Source: Prochlorococcus marinus str. MIT 1013 (GTDB lineage: Bacteria > Cyanobacteriota > Cyanobacteriia > PCC-6307 > Cyanobiaceae). From it: a stretch of DNA of 64,000 bases. Location of the stretch: positions 1,364,001 to 1,428,000 of the forward strand of contig NZ_CP114778.1 of the NCBI RefSeq assembly GCF_027359395.1, written 5' to 3'. Position 1 is the first letter of the stretch. Every line of letters begins with the position of its first letter. Below the pieces are notes generated by a model. It ran no database searches. It saw nothing but the letters and a program-made list of their open reading frames with translations, and was not told where the DNA came from. This document shows positions 40,743 through 51,220 of the stretch, piece after piece. A program made the position numbers and the translations under genes.

Positions 40743-41987
40743 TTGAGAAGGCTAAAAATTCCCACCCTTTTAGGAGCTTTCATAACACTTCTAGATGATC
40801 GATTAGGCGAAACCATTGTTTTGCCTTTATTACCTTTTTTATTAGAACAATTCACGACAAGCGCGACTACTCTTGGTTTTTTAACTGGAACTTATGCAAT
40901 ATCTCAGTTTGCTGCAGCCCCACTAATTGGAGCTATGAGTGATCGTTTCGGTCGTAAGCCAATCATGATCACATGTGTATCTGGTTCAGTAATAGGAATA
41001 TGTCTATTTGCATTAACTGTAAGCCTGAATTGGGATAATTATTTACCTTTATGGGCCTCAACTTTACCTTTATCTTTACTATTTTTAGCCAGAATAATTG
41101 ATGGTATAAGTGGTGGTACCGCATCTACTGCTACTACAATACTTGCAGATATATCAACTCCCGAAAATCGCGCAAAAACCTTTGGATTAATTGGAGTAGC
41201 GTTTGGTTTAGGTTTTATTCTTGGGCCAGGATTAGGAACAGCTCTTGCTAAATTTAGTGTTACTTTACCTGTATGGGTGGCAAGCGGATTTGCAATATTT
41301 AATCTTATTTTTGTAATTTGGTTTCTACCGGAAACACTGCCCAAAAACAAAAGAAATTTACTACCAAGAAAAAGAGATTTGAATCCAATTAGTCAGCTAT
41401 TAATTGTATTTAAAAACCCCTTAGCTAGAAGACTTTGCTTATCATTTTTTGTTTTCTTTATGGCATTTAATGGCTTTACAGCTGTTTTAGTCCTTTATTT
41501 AAAAGAAAAATTTGGATGGAGTCCTGAATTATGTAGTGCTGCTTTTATTGTCGTTGGAGTTATTGCGATGATTGTTCAAGGAGGCCTAATTGGTCCTCTT
41601 GTAAAAAGATTTGGGGAGTCGAGATTAACTTTTGCTGGTATTGGCTTTGTAATGACAGGATGCATTCTTTTAACGCTGGCAAATATAGACACGTCAATTC
41701 CACTTGTATTTTCTGGCGTCGCAATACTTGCAATGGGAACTGGACTAGTAACTCCTAGTTTAAGAGCACTAATTTCAAGAAGACTAAGTTCCATAGGTCA
41801 AGGAGCAGTATTAGGAAATCTGCAGGGTTTACAAAGTCTGGGAACTTTTCTTGGAGCCATAGCAGCGGGACGCTCATATGATCTTTTGGGTCCAAGAAGT
41901 CCATTCTTTGGGACAATATTGCTTCTACTATTTGTTATGTTTTTAATTTCAGGGAAAAGTCCTACTAAGCAAAAAGTAATTTCCTAG
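40743..41987 (+). CDS. MFS transporter, DHA1/TetA-like exporter
   Basis: A 414-residue transporter with about 12 hydrophobic segments. Motif A between TM2 and TM3 is GAMSDRFGRKPIM (about 66-78), and the proline/glycine-rich GLGFILGPGLG motif C of antiporters lies in TM5 (about 152-162). The opening LLGAFITLLDDRLGETIVLPLLPFLL is TetA-like. The substrate is unknown. The start is TTG at 40743, in agreement with the opening block. Confidence 0.88.
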   Translation: MRRLKIPTLLGAFITLLDDRLGETIVLPLLPFLLEQFTTSATTLGFLTGTYAISQFAAAPLIGAMSDRFGRKPIMITCVSGSVIGICLFALTVSLNWDNYLPLWASTLPLSLLFLARIIDGISGGTASTATTILADISTPENRAKTFGLIGVAFGLGFILGPGLGTALAKFSVTLPVWVASGFAIFNLIFVIWFLPETLPKNKRNLLPRKRDLNPISQLLIVFKNPLARRLCLSFFVFFMAFNGFTAVLVLYLKEKFGWSPELCSAAFIVVGVIAMIVQGGLIGPLVKRFGESRLTFAGIGFVMTGCILLTLANIDTSIPLVFSGVAILAMGTGLVTPSLRALISRRLSSIGQGAVLGNLQGLQSLGTFLGAIAAGRSYDLLGPRSPFFGTILLLLFVMFLISGKSPTKQKVIS

Positions 41988-42047
41988 ACTAATAGATGAT
42001 CAAAATATTAAAATAATAATTAGAAATTGAATAAATTGGTTGTAGAT

Positions 42048-44177
42048 ATGACAAATCCAAAAATCAATAATGAAACTTATATTAATCGTGAACTCAGTTG
42101 GATAGATTTTAACAAACGTGTTTTAGAACTTGCTATAGAAGAGGAAACGCCACTACTAGAAAAAATTAAATTCAGTTCAATCTTTAGCAATAATTTAGAC
42201 GAGTTTTTTATGGTTAGAGTTGCTTCTTTAAAATCACAAGTAGAAGGTGGAATCTCAAAAAGAAGCCAAGATGGAAAATCACCTGAAGAACAACTTATTG
42301 AAATTCGAAATTATTTAGACCCTATTTTAAAGACTCAGCAATATAAAACAATACAATATATAGAAGAAGATTTTAAAAAAGAAAATATATATATTCTTGA
42401 ATATAAAGAATTAAATCAAAAACAAAAGGTTTGGATAGATAATTATTTTATAACTGCAATTTTCCCTATACTAACCCCCTTAGCAGTTGACCCTTCTCAT
42501 CCATTCCCGTTTATAAGTAATCTTAGTTTAAATTTAGCTGCAATTATCGTCGATAGTGAATCAGATAAAGAACAATTTACCCGCATAAAAATTCCTGGGG
42601 AGAGTATTTCCAGATTTATAAGTATTCCAGCTGAACTACATGGTAATGAATCAATAAAATACACAGGTATTGCGATAGAGCAAATCATTGCAAATAATCT
42701 ATCCATGCTTTTCCCTGGAATGAGTGTTAAAGAATATTCGTTCTTTCGCGTTACAAGAGATGCTGATCTAGAGCTTCGAGACATTGAAGCTGATGATTTA
42801 ATGAGTGCACTAGAAGAAGGTTTACGCAAGCGTCGCAAAGGAGGTGAAGTAGTCAGGCTAGAAGTCTCTACAAATACGCCAAAAGTAATTCTTGATCTTT
42901 TACAAGAAGGGATGAATATTGACAAAGAAAATTTATATCAAATTGAGGGATTATTAGCATTAGATGAATTAATAGAATTAACAACTTTCAATCTTCCTAA
43001 ATTAAAATTTAAAGAGCATCAAGGCGTTACTCATAATTCACTCAAAAATAGTCAATTGCGTGAACAAGAAGAATTAGATATTAGAAATAAAAGCAATTTT
43101 AAAAGTATATTCTCTATTATTCGCCGTAATGATTTACTAGTCCATCACCCATACAACCTTTTCTCGACATCAGTCGAGGAGTTTATTAATCAAGCTGCGG
43201 AAGATAAGCAAGTAATGGGAATAAAAATGACTTTATATAGAATTTCCAAAGACTCTTTAATTATTGATGCATTAATAAGAGCTGCTGAGAAAGGAAAGCA
43301 AGTTATGGCTCTAGTTGAGCTAAAAGCAAGATTTGATGAAGATAATAATATCCAATGGGCAAAACAATTAGAGCAAGCTGGAGTTCATGTTGTCTATGGA
43401 GTCATTGGACTAAAAACTCATACAAAAATCGCTTTGATTATAAGAAAAGAAAAAAACAGATTAAGAACATACTTTCATATTGGGACTGGTAATTATAATT
43501 CGAAAACTTCTAAAACATATACAGATTTTGGCTTGCTATCTTGTCAACCTGAACTTGGTCAAGATCTTATTGAGCTATTTAATTATCTGACGGGATTTGC
43601 TAAACAAAAATCCTACAGAAAATTATTAGTTGCACCGGTAACTCTTAGAAGTGGTATAGAAAAACTAATAAAAAGAGAGATCAATTATGCAAAAAATGGC
43701 TTACCAGCCAAGATAATAGCCAAAATGAACTCCTTAGTTGATCCAGAAATCATAAAATTACTTTATGTAGCATCACAGGAAGGAGTAAAAATTGAACTTA
43801 TAATTAGAGGAATGTGCTGCCTATATCCTCAGAAAAAAGGCTTAAGCGAAAATATAAAAGTAACAAGCATTATTGGTAGGTTTTTAGAGCATTCAAGAAT
43901 CTTTTGGTTTAATAACGATGGAGATGCAGAAGTATTTATTGGTAGTGCAGATTGGATGAGGCGTAATTTAGATAGAAGAGTTGAAGCAGTTACTCCTATT
44001 GAAGACAATAAGATTAAAAAAGAAATTAAACATTTATTAGATTCTTATTTAGAAGCAAATAAAGACTCTTGGAACATGCAAAGTGATGGAAGCTACACCA
44101 AAAATCAAATTTTGAATGATAAGAAAAAATTTATTCAAGAAAAAATTATTAAGCTATATAAAAAAGAAGAAACTTAA
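42048..44177 (+). CDS. ppk: Polyphosphate kinase 1
   Basis: Reversibly transfers the gamma phosphate of ATP to polyphosphate. About 709 residues. It opens with INRELSWIDFNKRVLELAIE (N domain); the autophosphorylated histidine lies in GLKTHTKIALIIRKE, and the C-terminal part has FIGSADWMRRNLDRRVEAV with the second conserved Arg/His region. An in-frame TTG 7 codons upstream is the alternative start. Confidence 0.97.
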   Translation: MTNPKINNETYINRELSWIDFNKRVLELAIEEETPLLEKIKFSSIFSNNLDEFFMVRVASLKSQVEGGISKRSQDGKSPEEQLIEIRNYLDPILKTQQYKTIQYIEEDFKKENIYILEYKELNQKQKVWIDNYFITAIFPILTPLAVDPSHPFPFISNLSLNLAAIIVDSESDKEQFTRIKIPGESISRFISIPAELHGNESIKYTGIAIEQIIANNLSMLFPGMSVKEYSFFRVTRDADLELRDIEADDLMSALEEGLRKRRKGGEVVRLEVSTNTPKVILDLLQEGMNIDKENLYQIEGLLALDELIELTTFNLPKLKFKEHQGVTHNSLKNSQLREQEELDIRNKSNFKSIFSIIRRNDLLVHHPYNLFSTSVEEFINQAAEDKQVMGIKMTLYRISKDSLIIDALIRAAEKGKQVMALVELKARFDEDNNIQWAKQLEQAGVHVVYGVIGLKTHTKIALIIRKEKNRLRTYFHIGTGNYNSKTSKTYTDFGLLSCQPELGQDLIELFNYLTGFAKQKSYRKLLVAPVTLRSGIEKLIKREINYAKNGLPAKIIAKMNSLVDPEIIKLLYVASQEGVKIELIIRGMCCLYPQKKGLSENIKVTSIIGRFLEHSRIFWFNNDGDAEVFIGSADWMRRNLDRRVEAVTPIEDNKIKKEIKHLLDSYLEANKDSWNMQSDGSYTKNQILNDKKKFIQEKIIKLYKKEET

Positions 44178-44332
44178 AAAATTTCATAGCTTTTTTCAAA
44201 ACATTTAATCTGTTTTTTTGATGCGCTTTATACCTAATTAGGCAAAAAATCATAAATTTTTCGTTTCAATTAGTCAACTTCTCCTTATAAGTGCTAACTT
44301 CTTAATAAATCTAATTTCAAGAGGCCAGGGTG

Positions 44333-45355
44333 ATGGGGATCCCGCTGGAATCTGCCAAAGAAATTTCTGATGTTTCATCAGGGAAGTCTAATTCGGCAAG
44401 CACAAGTCAAAAACTATCTGCATCAACTGTAAGCAGTCAAAAATCTCGAAGTTCTAGAAGACAAAGTAATCGTCTAGCTACTGATTCGATAGGTTTCTAT
44501 CTCACAAGTATAGGAAGAGTCCCACTTCTGACTCCTGCAGAAGAAATTGAGCTTGCTCATCATGTTCAACAAATGAAAGATTTGTTAAGCCTTCCTCTTG
44601 AACAACGCTCTACCCGTCAGAAACACAAAATAAAAATGGGTAAGCGGGCAAGAGATCGCATGATGGCTGCAAATCTGAGACTTGTTGTAAGTGTTGCAAA
44701 AAAATATCAAAACCAAGGTCTCGAATTACTTGATTTAGTTCAAGAAGGAGCAATTGGATTAGAAAGAGCTGTTGATAAATTTGATCCTGCAATGGGTTAT
44801 AAATTCTCAACCTATGCGTACTGGTGGATAAGACAAGGGATGACTCGTGCCATTGATAACAGTGCTAGAACTATTCGACTGCCAATACATATCAGCGAAA
44901 AACTTTCAAAAATGCGCCGCATATCGCGGGAATTATCGCATCGATTTGGTAGGCAGCCAAATCGACTGGAGTTGGCAAATGCAATGGGTATTGAACCTCA
45001 AGATCTAGAAGATCTAGTCTCGCAAAGCGCGCCATGTGCGTCTCTTGATGCTCATGCAAGAGGCGAAGAAGATCGTAGTACTCTTGGAGAATTAATTCCA
45101 GACCCAAATTCTGATGAACCCATGGAAGGGATGGATAGAAGTATTCAAAAGGAACACCTTGGAGGATGGTTATCTCAATTAAATGAGAGAGAGCAAAAAA
45201 TCATGAGACTTCGCTTTGGCCTCGATGGAGAAGAACCACTTACTCTTGCTGAAATTGGAAGACAAATAAATGTTTCTAGAGAGCGTGTAAGACAACTTGA
45301 GGCAAAAGCAATTTTAAAATTGAGGGTAATGACTACTCATCAAAACGCTGCTTAA
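44333..45355 (+). CDS. RNA polymerase sigma factor, RpoD-like (group 2)
   Basis: About 340 residues. A Ser-rich N-terminus without region 1.1 comes first, then region 1.2/2 (DSIGFYLTSIGRVPLLTPAEE; LLDLVQEGAIGLERAVDKFD; TYAYWWIRQGMTRAIDN), region 3, and region 4 with the helix-turn-helix LTLAEIGRQINVSRERVRQLEAKA. The length and lack of region 1.1 match non-essential group 2 sigmas rather than the housekeeping factor. The start is ATG 44333 or the overlapping GTG 44330. Confidence 0.9.
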   Translation: MGIPLESAKEISDVSSGKSNSASTSQKLSASTVSSQKSRSSRRQSNRLATDSIGFYLTSIGRVPLLTPAEEIELAHHVQQMKDLLSLPLEQRSTRQKHKIKMGKRARDRMMAANLRLVVSVAKKYQNQGLELLDLVQEGAIGLERAVDKFDPAMGYKFSTYAYWWIRQGMTRAIDNSARTIRLPIHISEKLSKMRRISRELSHRFGRQPNRLELANAMGIEPQDLEDLVSQSAPCASLDAHARGEEDRSTLGELIPDPNSDEPMEGMDRSIQKEHLGGWLSQLNEREQKIMRLRFGLDGEEPLTLAEIGRQINVSRERVRQLEAKAILKLRVMTTHQNAA

Positions 45356-45358
45356 ACA

Positions 45359-46012
45359 TTGGCTATTCAAATAGCTATTTTTGTTATTACGTTATGGATA
45401 ATTATAATTTTATTAATTGCATTTTTATGTAAAAGATATTTTCCTCAGAAAGAAGAGTTAAGTAGAAAAATTATTCATATTGGAACAGGGCCTGTAATTC
45501 TTTTAGCGTGGTTATTTGATATTCCAAAAAATATAGCTTTTTTAACTGCATTATTGATCACCATAGCCTTAGGTGTTAATTATCAATATCGTTTATTACC
45601 TGCCATTGAGGATATCGAGAGAAAAAGTTTTGGAACAATTGCATATGGTATCAGTATCACAGTTTTACTTTTACTTTTCTGGCCTCGCTATGCGTCATCT
45701 ATTTCCATAGGAGTACTATCAATGGCTTTTGGTGATGGATTAGCAGGTTTGATCGGAAGGTCTATTAACTCTCCAAAATGGTCAATACTTGGTCAAACGA
45801 AATCAATTGTTGGAACATTAACAATGGGGTCAGTAGTAGCTATAACAACTTCAATTATCTCTTCAACTAATAATTTAGGCATACAGCCTCTAGAAATTAT
45901 AGTCATCTCGCTAATAGCAACTGTTTTAGAACAAATAAGTCCTTGGGGTATTGACAATTTAACTGTTCCTATTGGAGTAACTTGTATAGGGATATGGTTA
46001 GTAGGAATATAA
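45359..46012 (+). CDS. Phytol/dolichol kinase-like membrane protein
   Basis: A 217-residue polytopic membrane protein of the CDP-alcohol/dolichol-kinase-like family. Conserved elements are ELSRKIIHIGTGPVILLAW (about 34-52) and SMAFGDGLAGLIGRSINSPKW with GQTKSIVGTLTMG (about 121-156). Relatives phosphorylate phytol from chlorophyll breakdown for tocopherol or chlorophyll recycling; that role is inferred. The start is TTG, 3 bp after the sigma factor stop, suggesting joint transcription. Confidence 0.82.
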   Translation: MAIQIAIFVITLWIIIILLIAFLCKRYFPQKEELSRKIIHIGTGPVILLAWLFDIPKNIAFLTALLITIALGVNYQYRLLPAIEDIERKSFGTIAYGISITVLLLLFWPRYASSISIGVLSMAFGDGLAGLIGRSINSPKWSILGQTKSIVGTLTMGSVVAITTSIISSTNNLGIQPLEIIVISLIATVLEQISPWGIDNLTVPIGVTCIGIWLVGI

Positions 46013-46026
46013 AAAACCAACTAAAT

Positions 46027-47097
46027 TTATTTGACTGATTCAGCTAATTCCTCTAATAAAACTTCAGTTGTAGAAAAGTTTATGCATGCATCCGTAACAC
46101 TTTGCCCATAGGTAAGTTTTGACAAGTCTGAACTTAACTTCTGATTACCCTCAACAAGATGGCTTTCAATCATTACGCCCATTACATTCTTTGATCCACC
46201 TTTTAATTGTGATGCAACATCCCGTAAAACTTCAGATTGTCTACGAAAATCTTTATTTGAGTTGCCATGACTACAATCAACCATGACTTTTCCAGGCATC
46301 TTAAATTGTGCCAATTCATCTGTAATTAAATTAATTGCATCAAAATGATAATTAGTTCCATTCTTACCACCTCTTAGAACAAGATGACCATCTGGATTAC
46401 CTGTAGTACTCACTATCGAAGCGTGACCATCGTTATTAATTCCTAAAAAATGATGAGGTTTTGAAGCCGCTTGCATTGCATTAATCGCTATCGTTGCTGT
46501 CCCATCAGTACCATTCTTATAACCAACAGGCATTGACAATCCAGACGCCATTTCACGATGAGTCTGACTCTCTGTCGTTCTTGCTCCAATAGCAGTCCAA
46601 CTAATCAAATCAGCAATATATTGAGGAACAACTGGATCAAGCAATTCAGTAGCAGCAGGCATTCCTTTTTTAGCTAAATCAAGCAATAAACCTCTTGCTT
46701 TTCTTAAGCCAGTATTAATATCGTAAGAATCATCAAGATGAGGGTCATTAATAAGTCCTTTCCAACCAACAGTTGTACGAGGTTTCTCAAAATAAACACG
46801 CATAACAATTTCTAGCTGCTGACTATATTTATTTCTCAATGGAGCTAAACGATTTGCATATTCAATAGCAGCATCAACATCATGAACCGAACATGGTCCA
46901 ACAATCACCAAAATTCGTGGATCAATACCATGAAGAATGGATTGAATCTTTTTTCGAGTAGTAGAGACAACTTCTGAGGTTCCCTTATCTAAAGGCAAAT
47001 CTCTATGAAGTAATGCTGGTGACATTAATGGACGAGTCTCAACTACATGAAGGTCAGAGGTGCTATCCACCATTGAAAAATATGATGAGGTGGACAT
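46027..47097 (-). CDS. aroG: 3-deoxy-7-phosphoheptulonate synthase (class I DAHP synthase)
   Basis: Condenses phosphoenolpyruvate with erythrose-4-phosphate, the entry step of the shikimate pathway. 356 residues of the AroF/G/H type. Visible are ILVIVGPCSVHDVDAAIEYA, MRVYFEKPRTTVGWKGLIND, AIGARTTESQTHREMASGLS and VDCSHGNSNKDF, with the metal-binding Cys, His and Glu. The isozyme cannot be told, so the symbol is a general label. aroE, later in the pathway, is at 56602. Confidence 0.95.
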   Translation of the reverse strand: MSTSSYFSMVDSTSDLHVVETRPLMSPALLHRDLPLDKGTSEVVSTTRKKIQSILHGIDPRILVIVGPCSVHDVDAAIEYANRLAPLRNKYSQQLEIVMRVYFEKPRTTVGWKGLINDPHLDDSYDINTGLRKARGLLLDLAKKGMPAATELLDPVVPQYIADLISWTAIGARTTESQTHREMASGLSMPVGYKNGTDGTATIAINAMQAASKPHHFLGINNDGHASIVSTTGNPDGHLVLRGGKNGTNYHFDAINLITDELAQFKMPGKVMVDCSHGNSNKDFRRQSEVLRDVASQLKGGSKNVMGVMIESHLVEGNQKLSSDLSKLTYGQSVTDACINFSTTEVLLEELAESVK

Positions 47098-47250
47098 TTA
47101 AAGCGTGATCATAGATATAAGATTAGAGAAGTATCAGTCATAGGGGGGTAATAAATTGCATTATCTGAATGATTATTCAAAAAACATGCAGTTGTAAACA
47201 ATGAAAACAAAAGACTCTCACTCAAATACCTTCTCTATTGAGATTTAAAA

Positions 47251-49851
47251 ATGCTAAAAAGCTACTTATCACATGTTGCAGAAAGAGAAGCATTAGGAGT
47301 CCCTCCGCTTCCTTTAGATGCAAAACAGACTCAAGCTTTAACAGAATTATTAGAAAAACCAGATAAAGAAATCGATCAAAACTTTTTACTTGATCTTCTT
47401 ATCAATCGAATTCCTCCTGGGGTTGATCAAGCCTCTTATATCAAAGCCACTTGGCTTAGCTCAATTGCTCTAGAAGAATCAAAAAGTCCATTAGTGAGTC
47501 CTTTAAAAGCAACTGAACTTTTAGGTACAATGATTGGCGGATATAATGTATCAGCATTAATTGAAATACTAAAATCTAAAGATAAAGAATTAGCAGCATC
47601 AGCCTCCAAAGCATTAAGTAATACTCTTTTAGTTTATGATGCTGTAAACGACATTTTAGAATTAGCAAAAAATAATATTTATGCAGAAAAAGTTATAAAT
47701 AGCTGGTCCGATGGAGAATGGTTTACTAATAAACAACCCTTAGCACAGGAAATAACAGTAACGGTATTTAAAGTTGAAGGAGAAACAAATACAGACGACC
47801 TTTCTCCCGCAACTCATGCAACAACAAGACCAGATATTCCTTTACATGCTTTAGCAATGCTAGAGACTCGAGATCCAGAGGGTTTAAGCACTATTGAAGA
47901 ATTAAAAAAGAAAGGACATCCAATAGCATATGTTGGAGATGTCGTTGGAACAGGAAGCTCTAGAAAGTCAGCAATAAACTCTGTCCTTTGGCATACAGGA
48001 CAAGACATACCTTACGTGCCAAATAAAAGAGGGAGTGGTGTTGTAATAGGAGGCAAAATTGCTCCTATTTTTTTTAATACTGCTGAAGATTCAGGTGCTC
48101 TTCCAATTGAATGTGATGTAAGCAATCTCAAAACAGGAGATGTAATTACTATTTTCCCTTACAAAGGAGAAGTTAGAAGAAGTGAAAATAAGATAAAGAG
48201 TGGAGAACTTCTTTCAAAATTTGACTTAAAACCACAAACTATTACTGATGAAGTAAGAGCAGGTGGGCGAATCCCTTTAATGATTGGAAGAGCTTTAACA
48301 GACAAAGTTAGAGCAAAATTAAAACTTCCTGCCTCTACTCTTTTTATCCGTCCTGGTCAGCCACCTGCATCAAAGCATGGGTTTACACAAGCTCAAAAAA
48401 TGGTTGGGAAAGCTTGCGGTTTAGAAGGCGTACTCCCTGGTGCAAGTTGTGAACCAATAATGACAACAGTTGGTAGTCAAGATACTACTGGTCCGATGAC
48501 TAGAGATGAAATGAAAGAATTAGCTTGTTTAGGGTTTTCTGCTGATTTAGTTATGCAGAGTTTCTGCCATACGGCGGCATATCCCAAGCCCGTTGATATC
48601 AAAACCCAAAAAGAACTTCCTGATTTTTTTGCTGAAAGAGGGGGCGTAGCATTAAAACCTGGTGATGGAATTATTCACAGTTGGTTAAATAGAATGCTTT
48701 TACCAGACACTGTCGGGACTGGTGGCGACAGTCATACACGATTCCCCTTGGGCATCTCATTTCCAGGAGGTTCGGGAGTTGTGGCATTTGCTGCAGCCAT
48801 TGGTTCCATGCCTTTAGATATGCCAGAGTCAGTTCTTGTACGTTTTAAAGGATCTTTACAGACTGGCGTCACTTTAAGAGATGTAGTTAATGCCATTCCT
48901 TGGATGGCTATACAACAAGGTCTTCTGACAGTCGCAAAAGAGAACAAAGTTAATGTGTTTAATGGAAAGATATTAGAAATAGAGGGTCTACCAAATTTAA
49001 AATTAGAGCAAGCCTTTGAACTAACTGATGCAAGTGCAGAAAGATCATGTGCGGGATGCTCTATTCAACTCTCAGAAGAAACAATCAGTGAATATTTAGA
49101 AAGCAATATTGTTTTACTTAAAAATATGATTGCTAGGGGATATAAAGACGCAAGAACAATAAATAGAAGAATTAAAGAAATGAAAGATTGGCTAAAAAAG
49201 CCAGATTTACTAAAAGCTGATTCAGATGCTCAATACTCAGAAATTTTAGAAATAGACTTGAATGAACTTAAAGAACCTGTTTTAGCTTGTCCTAATGATC
49301 CTGATAACGTCAAACTTTTAAGCGAAGTAGCAGGTACTCCTATTCAAGAGGTTTTTATTGGTTCTTGCATGACAAATATTGGACATTATCGAGCCGCTGC
49401 GAAGATCCTCGAAGGAGAAGAAGAAAATGCCGCACGATTATGGGTCAGTCCGCCAACAAGAATGGACGAAGAAATTCTGAAGAAAGAAGGATACTACGAA
49501 ATCTTTGAAAAAGCTGGTAGCCGAATGGAAATGCCTGGTTGTTCTCTATGCATGGGCAATCAAGCTCGTGTAGAAGATAATTCAACTGTTTTCTCAACCA
49601 GTACAAGGAATTTCAACAACAGATTAGGAAAAGGAGCTCAGGTGTTCTTAGGAAGTGCAGAACTAGCCGCTGTTTGCGCTTTGTTGGGTCATATACCTAC
49701 AACTGACGAATATCTTGCAATAGCTTCCAAAAAAGTTTCCCCTTTAACTCACGAAATATACAGATACTTAAACTTTGATGAAATACCAAACTTTATCGAA
49801 GATGGCCGTGTAATAACAAAAGAAGAAGAGGCCTCTATTTTACAAACCTAA
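47251..49851 (+). CDS. acnB: Aconitate hydratase B
   Basis: Interconverts citrate and isocitrate via a [4Fe-4S] cluster. 866 residues in the AcnB order: HEAT-like N-terminal domain, then the swivel domain (NTDDLSPATHATTRPDIPLH), then the three-domain core. Cluster cysteines lie in IGSCMTNIGHYRAA and in MPGCSLCMGNQARV (a CxxC). The C-terminal SRNFNNRLGKGAQVFLGSAEL-like block is the substrate loop. Confidence 0.97.
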   Translation: MLKSYLSHVAEREALGVPPLPLDAKQTQALTELLEKPDKEIDQNFLLDLLINRIPPGVDQASYIKATWLSSIALEESKSPLVSPLKATELLGTMIGGYNVSALIEILKSKDKELAASASKALSNTLLVYDAVNDILELAKNNIYAEKVINSWSDGEWFTNKQPLAQEITVTVFKVEGETNTDDLSPATHATTRPDIPLHALAMLETRDPEGLSTIEELKKKGHPIAYVGDVVGTGSSRKSAINSVLWHTGQDIPYVPNKRGSGVVIGGKIAPIFFNTAEDSGALPIECDVSNLKTGDVITIFPYKGEVRRSENKIKSGELLSKFDLKPQTITDEVRAGGRIPLMIGRALTDKVRAKLKLPASTLFIRPGQPPASKHGFTQAQKMVGKACGLEGVLPGASCEPIMTTVGSQDTTGPMTRDEMKELACLGFSADLVMQSFCHTAAYPKPVDIKTQKELPDFFAERGGVALKPGDGIIHSWLNRMLLPDTVGTGGDSHTRFPLGISFPGGSGVVAFAAAIGSMPLDMPESVLVRFKGSLQTGVTLRDVVNAIPWMAIQQGLLTVAKENKVNVFNGKILEIEGLPNLKLEQAFELTDASAERSCAGCSIQLSEETISEYLESNIVLLKNMIARGYKDARTINRRIKEMKDWLKKPDLLKADSDAQYSEILEIDLNELKEPVLACPNDPDNVKLLSEVAGTPIQEVFIGSCMTNIGHYRAAAKILEGEEENAARLWVSPPTRMDEEILKKEGYYEIFEKAGSRMEMPGCSLCMGNQARVEDNSTVFSTSTRNFNNRLGKGAQVFLGSAELAAVCALLGHIPTTDEYLAIASKKVSPLTHEIYRYLNFDEIPNFIEDGRVITKEEEASILQT

Positions 49852-49861
49852 ATTGAATTAA

Positions 49862-51220
49862 ATGATCAAAAGTCAAAGTCAAAATCCCGTTCAAAAGAAA
49901 TCAAGTCAAAGCATAAAAAAACTTCTTCAAAGAAAATGGTTAAACGTAATTCTTGCTCTCATACTCACAGGTTTAGGAGCAGCATTAACGGGAATATTAT
50001 TTAAAACTGGAATTCATGCTTTAGAAGATTATCGATCAACTCTTCTTATATATATGCCTAGATGGATAGTTTTACCAATATTAGGAGCATTAGGAGGCTT
50101 AATTTCAGGATCACTCATTCAAAATTTTGCACCTGCAGCAAAAGGAGCAGGAGTAAGTCACATCATTGCATTTCTTCGCCATAAACGAGTCCCTATGGGA
50201 TTAAGAGTGGGGATTGTAAAACTATTTGCTGGAATAATTGCTATTGGGAGTGGATTTCCACTAGGCCCAGAAGGCCCAGCAGTACAAATGGGAGGATCTG
50301 TTGCCTGGAAAATGGCTAAATGGCTAAAAGCCCCTATTTCATTTCGCAGAGTCATAGTTGCAGCAGGGGGAGGAGCGGGAATTGCAGCAATTTTCAGTGC
50401 ACCTATTGGAGGATTTGTTTATGCAATTGAAGAACTCCTAAATTCAGCAAGGCCAGTAGTTCTCTTACTAGTAGTAATAACAACATTCTGGGCTGATAGT
50501 TGCGCAGATATTTTGCAAGCAATTGGACTAGATCAAAAAGCTGGTGGATTTGTTAATAATTTAGGTTTTCAATTAGAGAGAGCATATACACCAGTAATCG
50601 AATTCTTTCCAATAGATTTTATATACCTAATAGTTTTAGGAATCTTACTTGGATTCTTAGCAGAAATGTATTGCAAATATGTTTTAAAGATGCAAGTTCT
50701 AGGAAACAAATGGTTTAAAAATAAAACTATTCAAAGAATGAGTTTGTCAGGATTATTACTTGGCTCAATGTATTCAATAATTCCAGAAAGTTTTCACAAT
50801 ATCGAAGGATTGCAAAAGATTATTGTTAATGAAAGCAGTAGTTTCACGCTTGCAATAAGTATATTTTTAGTTTTATTTTTTGCTTCTGGTTTAGCAGCCG
50901 CCTCTGGAGCTCCAGGTGGTTTATTTTATCCAATGCTCACCCTAGGAGGGGCAATAGGATTAGCCAGCGGTATCGGAGTAGAAGCACTTACGGGCCATGT
51001 GCCAACAACATATATTTTTGCAGGTATGGGTGGATTTGTAGCTGGTTGTTCAAGGACACCTTTAACAGCAATGTTTTTAGCCTTCGCCTTAACTAAAAAT
51101 CTCTTAATACTAAAACCACTTTTAATTACATGTATAGCTAGCTTTTTAACTGCTAGAATATTTAATGAACATTCAATTTATGAAAGACAAATTACAATTG
51201 AAGAAGGAGAATTAAGATAA
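49862..51220 (+). CDS. ClC-type chloride channel or H+/Cl- antiporter
   Basis: A 452-residue ClC protein. The chloride-binding and gating motifs are GSGFP at 129-133 and GPEGP at 135-139, with the gating glutamate E137 retained. GAPGGLFYPMLTLGGAIG is the third signature (GxFxP). About ten or more hydrophobic helices; no CBS domains. Retained E137 is compatible with exchange rather than pure channel activity. Its 3' end overlaps the convergent O-antigen ligase gene by 9 bp. Confidence 0.92.
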   Translation: MIKSQSQNPVQKKSSQSIKKLLQRKWLNVILALILTGLGAALTGILFKTGIHALEDYRSTLLIYMPRWIVLPILGALGGLISGSLIQNFAPAAKGAGVSHIIAFLRHKRVPMGLRVGIVKLFAGIIAIGSGFPLGPEGPAVQMGGSVAWKMAKWLKAPISFRRVIVAAGGGAGIAAIFSAPIGGFVYAIEELLNSARPVVLLLVVITTFWADSCADILQAIGLDQKAGGFVNNLGFQLERAYTPVIEFFPIDFIYLIVLGILLGFLAEMYCKYVLKMQVLGNKWFKNKTIQRMSLSGLLLGSMYSIIPESFHNIEGLQKIIVNESSSFTLAISIFLVLFFASGLAAASGAPGGLFYPMLTLGGAIGLASGIGVEALTGHVPTTYIFAGMGGFVAGCSRTPLTAMFLAFALTKNLLILKPLLITCIASFLTARIFNEHSIYERQITIEEGELR